Positions 1 through 7,609 of a stretch of 12,421 nt of DNA are shown here, piece by piece (position 1 is the first letter of the stretch; each line of letters begins with the position of its first letter). A program made the position numbers and the translations under genes. The notes beneath the pieces are model-generated. The model searched no databases and was not told where the DNA came from. It saw nothing but the letters and a program-made list of their open reading frames with translations. This DNA is from Brevundimonas sp. UBA7635 (GTDB lineage Bacteria; Pseudomonadota; Alphaproteobacteria; Caulobacterales; Caulobacteraceae): NCBI GenBank assembly GCA_002483865.1, contig DLIT01000002.1, positions 1 through 12,421 of the forward strand, read 5' to 3'.

Positions 1-303
1 CATGCCGGTGCTGCGCCAGGCATCCCAGGCCAGGTAGAGCAGGAAGGCCACCCCGGCCCAGCGGATCGTCTGGTAAAGCGCGGGCCAGCGCAGCACGACC
101 TCGGTCAGGCCAAAGGCCGCTGCCACCATCCACAGGGTCAGGCCCAGGGTGATCCCGGCCACGGCCGCCAGCCCCGCCGCCCGCCCCTGCGACAGCGACA
201 CCAGGGCCAGCCAGCCCATGTTGGGGCCGGGCGTGATCTCCATCAGGATGACCGCCGCCACAAAGGGCAGCAGCTGGGCCATCTCAACCGGCAAGCCTGG
301 CAT
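1..303 (-). CDS. LysE/RhtB-family amino-acid exporter (partial, 3' end outside window)
   Basis: The 101 codons visible encode the N-terminal half of a LysE/RhtB-type inner-membrane exporter, a family that pumps out amino acids or their derivatives; the substrate cannot be told from sequence. The start is the ATG at 303, preceded by a purine-rich GGGGGAGA about five bases upstream; an ATG at 308 is out of frame. The protein opens with a hydrophobic segment (about residues 9-22) that runs into TPGPNMGWLALVS, the family's signature near the first membrane helix. Next come a glycine-rich G-A-G-L-A-A-V-A-G-I-T-L-G stretch and two further hydrophobic segments, the last ending in LLYLAWDAWR, again typical. 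The reading frame is open to the window edge. It lies 68 bp downstream of the BCCT transporter on the same strand and may or may not be co-transcribed. The family call is fairly secure. Confidence 0.85.
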   Translation of the reverse strand, partial: MPGLPVEMAQLLPFVAAVILMEITPGPNMGWLALVSLSQGRAAGLAAVAGITLGLTLWMVAAAFGLTEVVLRWPALYQTIRWAGVAFLLYLAWDAWRSTGM

Positions 304-371
304 GGCATTCTCCCCCACCAGCCTCCGGTCATAGGCCGACCGACCGGCGTCCTTCAAGCGGTCCGAACGCC

Positions 372-2276
372 CTACAGGGCCGCGCGCCAGCGATGCAGGT
401 GGTCCAGGACGTCAGCGACGATCTTTTCGCGGGTAAAGCCGGTGATGTCGTGGGCGCGGCGGCTGTCGCTGCTGGCCGTCACCATGCGCCACTCCATCGC
501 CCTCTGGTTCAGTCGGGCCTCGGTGGCCGTCAGGGCGGGCAGGGGTCGCGACCGTGCCTGGACCGTATAGTGGAAGGACGGCCCGCGCTCGTTCTCGATG
601 GTCAGGGACACCCGGTCCTCGGCACTTTCCAGCTGGGCGATCTCGGAGTTGGCACGGAAGGCCGCATGGACCTCTTCCAGGGCCGGGGCCGCCGTGGTGG
701 CGATCTGGGCCAGGATCTGGGGCCGGGTGGCCGGGGCAAAGATCAGCTTCAGCCTGGCCCCCAGCGGGGCACCGGCCTGTTCGATGACATCCCCGCTCAG
801 GTCGGCATTCATCTGACGCACCAGGTTGAAGCCCATCATCAGCAGGATCAGCGCAAAGGGCAGGGCGGCCAGCAGGGTCGCGGTCTGCAGGGCTGACAGC
901 CCGCCTGCCAGCAGCAGGGCGGCCGACACCAGGGCCAGGGCCGCCGCCCAGTAGATTCGCATCCACCTGGGTGCATCGCCATCGACATTGGGTGCCGACA
1001 GATTGGCCAGGATCAGGGCCCCTGAATCAGCCGAGGTCACGAAGAAGACCATGACCAGGGCAATCGCCAGCAGGGATGTCACCATGGGCAGGGGGAAGTA
1101 TTCCAGGAAGGTGAACAGGGCCGTCGACAGGTCGTTCTGCACCGCCTGGGCGATGGCTCCCTGGGCCGGGCCCATGTCCAGCGCCAGGGCCGAGTTGCCA
1201 AAGACCGTCATCCACAAGAAGGTGAAGAAGACCGGCACGGTCATCACGCTGATGATGAACTCGCGCACCGTGCGCCCGCGCGAGATGCGGGCGATGAACA
1301 GGCCCACGAAGGGCGACCAGGAAATCCACCAGGCCCAGTAGAACAGGGTCCAGTCCGCCAGCCATGCCCGCGGCTCATAGGCATAGAGGGTAAAGCTGCG
1401 CATGACGAAGTGGTCCAGATAAAGGCCAAAGTTCTGCACATAGGCCCGGATCAGGAACAGCGTCGGCCCGGCCAGCAGGATGAACAGCATCAGGCAGACG
1501 GCGATGACCAGGTTCAGCTCGGACAGCCGCCGCACCCCCTTGCCGACGCCCGACAGCACTGACACCGTGGCCATGCCCACGACGATGAAGATCAGCAGCA
1601 CCTGCATCCACGGCGTGTTCGGCAGGCCAAAGACCGCGCTCAGGCCGCTGACGATCTGGCTGACGCCCAGGCCCAGCGAGGTCGAGATGCCGAACAGGGT
1701 GCCGCAGATGGCAAAGATGTCGATCAGGTCCCCGATCGGCCCATAGATGCGGTCCCCGATCAGCGGATGGAAGACGGACCGCATCCCCAGCGGCAGTCCC
1801 TTGCGGTGGTTGAAATAGCCCAGGGCCAGGCCGACCAGGCCATAGATGGCCCAGCCATGAAAGCCCCAGTGCGTATAGGTGATGCCCATGGCCTCGCGCG
1901 CGGCTTCGACAGTGCCGGGCTCGACATCGGGCGGCGTGATGTAATGCTGCACCGGCTCGGCCACACCGAAATACATCAGGCCGATGCCCATGCCGGCGGC
2001 GAACAGCATGGCGACCCAGGACACAAAGGGAAAATCCGGCTCGGCATCATCGGGCCCCAGCTTCAGCCGTCCCATGGGACCGACCGCCAGGGCGACGATC
2101 AGCACCAGGAAGATCACCGTGGCCGAGACATAGAGCCAGCCAAAGGTGTCGATGGTCCAGGCCTGGGCGGCCCCGAACACCTGATCCGTCAGATCGGGCG
2201 CGACAAGGGCGGTCACGAGCAGAAGCCCGATGACCGTGCTGGCACCGATAAAGGTGCGCTTGTGGGAAGAAACCAT
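372..2276 (-). CDS. betT: BCCT-family choline/glycine betaine transporter, BetT-like
   Basis: This is a secondary transporter of the betaine/choline/carnitine family in the inner membrane, importing quaternary ammonium osmolytes or their precursors. From the chosen ATG it is 634 residues, against 677 for E. coli BetT as I recall it. The Gly-rich family motif GMGIGLMYFGVAEPVQHY lies near residues 92-110. The tryptophan-rich BCCT signature DWTLFYWAWW is at about 308-317, followed by SPFVGLFIARISRGRT. About twelve hydrophobic segments can be seen. A hydrophilic tail of roughly 110 residues ends in TREKIVADVLDHLHRW and resembles the cytoplasmic tail of BetT rather than the short tails of other members. 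An in-frame GTG at 2387 would add 37 arginine/serine-rich residues with no family likeness; MVSSHKRTFIG at 2276 aligns with known starts, so I prefer it, although its ribosome site is weak. No bet pathway enzymes are in view. BetT is chosen over BetP/OpuD by overall likeness, so the substrate is tentative. Confidence 0.85.
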   Translation of the reverse strand: MVSSHKRTFIGASTVIGLLLVTALVAPDLTDQVFGAAQAWTIDTFGWLYVSATVIFLVLIVALAVGPMGRLKLGPDDAEPDFPFVSWVAMLFAAGMGIGLMYFGVAEPVQHYITPPDVEPGTVEAAREAMGITYTHWGFHGWAIYGLVGLALGYFNHRKGLPLGMRSVFHPLIGDRIYGPIGDLIDIFAICGTLFGISTSLGLGVSQIVSGLSAVFGLPNTPWMQVLLIFIVVGMATVSVLSGVGKGVRRLSELNLVIAVCLMLFILLAGPTLFLIRAYVQNFGLYLDHFVMRSFTLYAYEPRAWLADWTLFYWAWWISWSPFVGLFIARISRGRTVREFIISVMTVPVFFTFLWMTVFGNSALALDMGPAQGAIAQAVQNDLSTALFTFLEYFPLPMVTSLLAIALVMVFFVTSADSGALILANLSAPNVDGDAPRWMRIYWAAALALVSAALLLAGGLSALQTATLLAALPFALILLMMGFNLVRQMNADLSGDVIEQAGAPLGARLKLIFAPATRPQILAQIATTAAPALEEVHAAFRANSEIAQLESAEDRVSLTIENERGPSFHYTVQARSRPLPALTATEARLNQRAMEWRMVTASSDSRRAHDITGFTREKIVADVLDHLHRWRAAL

Positions 2277-2325
2277 GGCGCATGAACCGGGCCTGACGGC
2301 AAAGGTTCCGATTCTTCGCCGGGAC

Positions 2326-2355
2326 CTTGAGGAGCTCTGGCGGGTTCCTACATCT
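2326..2355 (+). promoter_or_regulatory. Candidate sigma-32 (heat-shock) promoter of clpB
   Basis: CTTGAG at 2326-2331 is separated by 15 bases from CCTACATCT at 2347-2355. This resembles the sigma-32 promoter form CTTGAA, a 13-17 base spacer, then CCCCAT-like, including the alphaproteobacterial variants. It would start transcription near 2360, about 60 bases before clpB, which is a classic RpoH target. The match is by eye and the gap is short, so confidence is moderate. Confidence 0.5.
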
Positions 2356-2407
2356 GGATCAGGGACGGTGTGCTTCCAGGAAGGCACTGTTCAACACTTC
2401 CGCCTCT

Positions 2408-2415
2408 GAAGGGGA
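2408..2415 (+). promoter_or_regulatory. Ribosome binding site of clpB
   Basis: GAAGGGGA lies six bases before the ATG at 2422 and fixes the clpB start. The resulting N-terminus, [18 protein letters not shown], is the normal ClpB start. Confidence 0.7.
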
Positions 2416-2421
2416 AACCGA

Positions 2422-5010
<2,589 letters not shown>

Positions 5011-5021
5011 CGCTTAAAACC

Positions 5022-5073
5022 CCTTCTCCCCTCGCGGGAGAAGGTGGCAGCCACAGGCTGACGGATGAGGGGG
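5022..5073 (+). repeat. Two-hairpin palindromic repeat, copy A (type 1)
   Basis: The first hairpin, CCTTCTCCC-CTCGC-GGGAGAAGG, spans 5022-5044. A small second stem follows: CAGCC (5048-5052), loop ACA, GGCTG (5056-5060). The tail is ACGGATGAGGGG. It begins 11 bases after the clpB stop and could act as a 3' stabilising hairpin, but no U-run follows. It pairs with copy B, which lies in inverted orientation 18 bases further on. Confidence 0.9.
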
Positions 5074-5088
5074 CAACTTGGCTCGACC

Positions 5089-5556
5089 TCACCCCTCATC
5101 CGTCTCGCTGCGCGATCCACCTTCTCCCGCAAGGGGAGAAGGATGAGGCGGGCCACACGCTGCCTTAATCGCACCCACCACCTCATGGGCCCGCGTTTCA
5201 ATCATCTGATTGCTAAACCTCAGCACCCGAAAACCTTGGCTCGTCAGCCAAGCATCCCGCTCGTCATCTGACCCCGGTTCGTGCCGCCCGCCATCGGCCT
5301 CGATAATCAGTCGATGCTCAAAGCAAAGAAAGTCGGCGATATAGTCGCCCACCACGACCTGCCGCCTGAACTTCACCTCGCCCAGCCTGCGGTCGCGTAA
5401 CAGCCGCCACAGCAGGCGCTCGTAATGGGCAGGCTCGCGCCGCATCTCTCGCGCCCGGGCCTTCAGCCATTCCGCATCCGCCACCCGACAAGCCCGCTCA
5501 TCCGTCTCGCTGCGCGATCCACCTTCTCCCGCGAGGGGAGAAGGGTAAAGGGGCAC
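5089..5556 (-). CDS. DUF559 (Vsr-like, PD-(D/E)XK) endonuclease-domain protein with repeat-encoded ends
   Basis: The core (about residues 38-134) matches the DUF559 domain, a small relative of very-short-patch-repair nucleases in the PD-(D/E)XK fold. Visible features are an E-R-L-L-W-R-L-L-R helix, the basic strand VKFRRQVVVG, DYIADF (D75), LIIEADGGRH (E86, D88) and the late strand GFRVLRFSN. The biochemical role is unproven. Residues 5-20 and 139-154 are the same 16-residue peptide, PSPLAGEGGSRSETDE, encoded by repeat copies C and B. The first codon given here is GTG at 5556; the true start could be inside the repeat or after it (GTG at codon 25 or ATG at codon 38), because no convincing ribosome site is seen. 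The gene lies in the convergent gap between clpB and lpd. It could be a domesticated or mobile accessory gene. The domain call is firm; start and function are not. Confidence 0.8.
   Translation of the reverse strand: MPLYPSPLAGEGGSRSETDERACRVADAEWLKARAREMRREPAHYERLLWRLLRDRRLGEVKFRRQVVVGDYIADFLCFEHRLIIEADGGRHEPGSDDERDAWLTSQGFRVLRFSNQMIETRAHEVVGAIKAACGPPHPSPLAGEGGSRSETDEG
5092..5142 (-). repeat. Two-hairpin palindromic repeat, copy B (type 2), encoding the DUF559 C-terminus
   Basis: Inverted relative to copy A. Read on the minus strand it has the same first hairpin (loop changed from CTCGC to CTTGC) and the same ACGGATGAGGGG tail. The second stem is TCGC-GCA-GCGA instead of CAGCC-loop-GGCTG. 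It encodes the last residues of the DUF559 protein, and the TGA stop follows directly after its tail. Confidence 0.9.
5497..5544 (-). repeat. Two-hairpin palindromic repeat, copy C (type 2), encoding the DUF559 N-terminal region
   Basis: Same orientation as copy B and nearly identical to it over about 48 bases: one change in the first loop and one in the tail. The second stem is TCGC (5507-5510), loop TGC, GCGA (5514-5517). B and C are therefore direct repeats, about 350 bp apart, flanking the nuclease core. Confidence 0.9.
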
Positions 5557-5570
5557 GAGACGCTATTCAT

Positions 5571-5622
5571 CCTTCTCCCCTCGCGGGAGAAGGTGGCAGC
5601 CGAAGGCTGACGGATGAGGGGG
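5571..5622 (+). repeat. Two-hairpin palindromic repeat, copy D (type 1)
   Basis: Nearly identical to copy A and in the same orientation. The first hairpin is 5571-5593; the second stem is CAGCC (5597-5601), loop GAA, GGCTG (5605-5609). The tail is ACGGATGAGGGGG. It stands hairpin-to-hairpin with copy C. Confidence 0.9.
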
Positions 5623-5726
5623 TGCCATCCTATCCGCTCACTCCAACCCCTTGATTTCAAACGTAACCCGGCCTGACATTCCTCCATTTCCTCGCCCTAC
5701 TTCCCCCTCATGCCACCCTGGACAGC
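5623..5726. other. Non-coding stretch between repeat D and the lpd 3' region
   Basis: About 100 bases of pyrimidine-rich sequence with no convincing ORF, RNA gene or further repeat copy. It lies in the convergent gap before the 3' end of lpd. Confidence 0.5.
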
Positions 5727-5756
5727 AAAAGGGCCCCATCCGCCACAAAGCAGATG
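5727..5756 (-). terminator. Weak candidate terminator of the dehydrogenase operon
   Basis: On the minus strand, CATCTGC pairs with GCGGATG (one G-U pair) across the loop TTTGTG at 5737-5756. GGGCCC and four T's at 5727-5730 follow. The U-run is short and six bases from the stem, so intrinsic termination is possible but unsure. Confidence 0.25.
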
Positions 5757-5782
5757 AGACCCTCAAGACTCTTTAGACCCTG

Positions 5783-5805
5783 TTTTTTTATCAGGAGGAC
5801 CTGAT
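5783..5805. other. Hairpin immediately after the lpd stop, with adjacent homopolymer run
   Basis: ATCAGG (5790-5795) and CCTGAT (5800-5805) form a perfect six-base stem. Seven T's on the plus strand occupy 5783-5789. For lpd transcripts the run reads as A's after the hairpin, and for plus-strand transcripts the T's precede the stem. It is therefore not a normal intrinsic terminator in either direction, but it may protect the lpd mRNA end. Confidence 0.4.
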
Positions 5806-5806
5806 C

Positions 5807-7204
5807 TCAGATATGGATGGCATGCCCCAAGGCGCGCAAGCTCGCCTCATGGAAGGCCTCGCCGAGCGTCGGGTGCACGTGGATCGTCCCGGCCACATCC
5901 TCCAGCACAGCCCCCATTTCCAGCATCTGGGCAAAGCTGTTGGACAGTTCCGACACGTGCTGGCCTACGGCCTGAATGCCGAGGATGCGGTGATCGGCCT
6001 TGTCGGCAATCACCCGCACAAAGCCACCGTCCTCGCCCGCTTCAATCGCCAGTGCCCGACCAATGGCGGCAAACGGAAACACCGCCTGAATGACGTCATT
6101 GCGGCCCTCAACCTCTTGAGGCCCGACGCCTGCCGAAACAATCTCCGGCTCGGTAAAGCAGACGGCGGCGATGGTGGTCGGGTCGAAACGCTTGTTATGA
6201 CCAGCAATGATCTCGGCCACGACCTCGCCCTGAGCCGAGCCCTTGTGCGCCAGCATCGGCTCGCCCGTCAGGTCACCGATGGCCCAGACGTTCTTCATCG
6301 AGGTGGCGCAGCGGTCGTCGATCTTCACGAACGGGCCGTCCATGGCCACGCCCATATTTTCCAGACCCCAGCCCTTGGTGCGGGCGCGGCGCCCCACGGT
6401 CACCAGCACCTTGTCCGCCGCCAGTTGCACCGGGTTACCGTCCTTGTCCGTGACGTTCAGCTTGCCGTCACCGAAACCACCGGCGCGCGCACCCAGCATC
6501 AGCTCAACGCCGTGACGCTCCAGCCACTTGGCGACCGGATCGGTCAGGGCCTTGTCATAGAGCGGCAGGATGCGGTCGGCCATTTCCACAATGGCGACTT
6601 CGGCACCCAGTTTGCGGAAGGCGATGCCCAGTTCCAGACCGATATAGCCACCGCCGACAACCACCAGCTTCTTCGGCACTTCCGGCAGGCTCAGGGCCTC
6701 GGTCGAGGAAATCACGTCGCCACCGAACGGCAGGAACGGCAGTTCCACAGGCTCGGAACCGGTGGCCAGAATGACGTGCTCGGCGGTGATGCGGATGTCG
6801 CCATCCTCGGTTTTGACGGTGCAGGTCTTGGCGTCCGAGAACTCGGCCCAGCCCTTGATGACCTTGACCCTGGCCTTCTTCAGCAGGGCCGAAACTCCGC
6901 CGTTCAGCTTCTTGACGATGCCGTCCTTCCACTCGACCGTCTTGGTCAGGTCGATGGCGGGCGCAGACGCGGTAATGCCCAGCGTGCCCGCATCCGACGC
7001 CGCCTTGGCCACGGTCTCATACTTGCCCGCCGCGTGGATGATGGCCTTGGACGGGATACAGCCCACATTCAGGCAGGTTCCGCCAAGGCCAGCGGACGCA
7101 TCCACAAGCACAGTCTCCAGACCCAGCTGCCCGCACCGGATACCGGCCACATAGCCGCCCGTGCCCGCACCAATGATCAGGACTTTGGTTTTCAGGGTCT
7201 GCAT
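5807..7204 (-). CDS. lpd: Dihydrolipoyl dehydrogenase (E3) of the branched-chain 2-oxoacid dehydrogenase complex
   Basis: This cytoplasmic flavoprotein reoxidises dihydrolipoyl groups on E2 with NAD+, completing the dehydrogenase cycle. It has 465 residues, normal for the family. The FAD-binding GAGTGG lies at 12-17 in the first beta-alpha-beta unit, and the redox disulfide is C44/C49 in [17 protein letters not shown] follows at 147-150, and the NAD-binding GGGYIG is at 184-189. The second FAD-contact motif is [15 protein letters not shown]. The interface carries the catalytic pair H444/E449 in [12 protein letters not shown]. All key residues are intact. It is the last gene of the operon, and its ATG at 7204 has GGAG six bases upstream, lying on the outer edge of an inverted repeat. 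Placement after E2 suggests a dedicated E3 comparable to LpdV, though it could also serve other 2-oxoacid complexes. Confidence 0.95.
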   Translation of the reverse strand: MQTLKTKVLIIGAGTGGYVAGIRCGQLGLETVLVDASAGLGGTCLNVGCIPSKAIIHAAGKYETVAKAASDAGTLGITASAPAIDLTKTVEWKDGIVKKLNGGVSALLKKARVKVIKGWAEFSDAKTCTVKTEDGDIRITAEHVILATGSEPVELPFLPFGGDVISSTEALSLPEVPKKLVVVGGGYIGLELGIAFRKLGAEVAIVEMADRILPLYDKALTDPVAKWLERHGVELMLGARAGGFGDGKLNVTDKDGNPVQLAADKVLVTVGRRARTKGWGLENMGVAMDGPFVKIDDRCATSMKNVWAIGDLTGEPMLAHKGSAQGEVVAEIIAGHNKRFDPTTIAAVCFTEPEIVSAGVGPQEVEGRNDVIQAVFPFAAIGRALAIEAGEDGGFVRVIADKADHRILGIQAVGQHVSELSNSFAQMLEMGAVLEDVAGTIHVHPTLGEAFHEASLRALGHAIHI

Positions 7205-7210
7205 CCCACT

Positions 7211-7214
7211 CTCC
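7211..7214 (-). promoter_or_regulatory. lpd ribosome binding site at the repeat edge
   Basis: GGAG on the minus strand, six bases before the lpd ATG. Three of its four bases belong to the outer end of the left inverted repeat, so repeat folding could affect lpd translation. Confidence 0.55.
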
Positions 7215-7243
7215 GCTCATCCCCGCGGAGGCGGGGACCCAGG
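7212..7243. repeat. Left inverted repeat bounding the GIY-YIG gene
   Basis: The inner 23 bases (7221-7243) are the exact reverse complement of 7559-7581, and the next nine outward match with one mismatch. The core CCCCGCGGAGGCGGGG is itself a hairpin with a six-base stem (CCCCGC/GCGGGG). It ends six bases from the GIY-YIG stop, and its outer end overlaps the lpd ribosome binding site. Confidence 0.95.
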
Positions 7244-7249
7244 TTTTGA

Positions 7250-7537
7250 CTAGGCACTCAACCTCTCAGTCAAATCGTGCCAGCCAGGGTTCATCTCTTC
7301 AATCAGCCGCAGTTTCCATTGGCGGTTCCACTTCTTGATCTGACGCTCGCGGTGAAACGCGGCATCCCGCGTTTCGTGCGCCTCGAACCAGACCAAGGTG
7401 GTTACGCCATATTGGGCGGTAAACTTGGACCCTACCCCTTGCGCGTGCTGCCACGCCCTCAATCCCATGTCATCGGTAGACCCCGTGTAGAGGGTTCCGT
7501 TTCTGCGGCTGGCCATGATGTAGGTATAAAAGGCCAA
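7250..7537 (-). CDS. GIY-YIG domain endonuclease-like protein (single domain)
   Basis: A 95-residue protein made of one GIY-YIG nuclease domain, of the UPF0213/YhbQ-like kind. The motif pair reads YTYI (residues 4-7) and LYTG (16-19). R27 (in LRAWQH), E64 (in FHRERQIKKW) and N83 (in EEMNPGW) occupy the usual catalytic and structural positions, so the fold looks intact. Proteins of this type are often small and stand-alone, with poorly known roles in DNA cleavage or repair. The start is TTG at 7537, needed to include the first GIY strand; an ATG at 7516 would cut that strand, and a stop codon five codons upstream excludes longer forms. The ribosome site is weak. It lies between E2 and lpd on the same strand, within a 379-bp unit bounded by inverted repeats, and has no evident link to oxoacid metabolism. 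It looks like an inserted cassette gene. Confidence 0.85.
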   Translation of the reverse strand: MAFYTYIMASRRNGTLYTGSTDDMGLRAWQHAQGVGSKFTAQYGVTTLVWFEAHETRDAAFHRERQIKKWNRQWKLRLIEEMNPGWHDLTERLSA

Positions 7538-7558
7538 GGGCGGGGTCCGAAGCTAAAG

Positions 7559-7590
7559 CCTGGGTCCCCGCCTCCGCGGGGAAGAGCGGA
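7559..7590. repeat. Right inverted repeat bounding the GIY-YIG gene
   Basis: Reverse complement of 7212-7243: 23 exact inner bases (7559-7581), then nine with one mismatch. The hairpin core is CCCCGCCTCCGCGGGG. It begins 21 bases upstream of the TTG start and ends 19 bases from the E2 stop codon at 7610. No obvious target-site duplication flanks the pair. Confidence 0.95.
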
Positions 7591-7609
7591 AGGGGTTAGG
7601 TCGTTCAGA

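Noticed and set aside
325..347. Hairpin CCGGTC...GACCGG between the BCCT and LysE-type genes as a terminator
   Set aside because: The stem is six bases with an 11-base loop and no U-run on either strand; it could easily be chance in GC-rich DNA.
2277..2387. GTG-started extension of the BCCT transporter
   Set aside because: The 37 extra residues are Arg/Ser-rich, unlike family N-termini, and overlap the likely clpB promoter.
5022..5622. CRISPR-like array
   Set aside because: Four repeats alternate in orientation, are internally palindromic with two hairpins, and have irregular spacers including a gene, so they are not a CRISPR array.
5813..7249. Plus-strand open frame of 478 codons opposite lpd
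   Set aside because: Antisense shadow of lpd with unnatural histidine/glutamine-rich composition and no motif.
7205..7609. Target-site duplication flanking the GIY-YIG cassette
   Set aside because: The bases just outside the inverted repeats (7205-7211 and from 7591) show no matching direct repeat, so classical transposition cannot be claimed.
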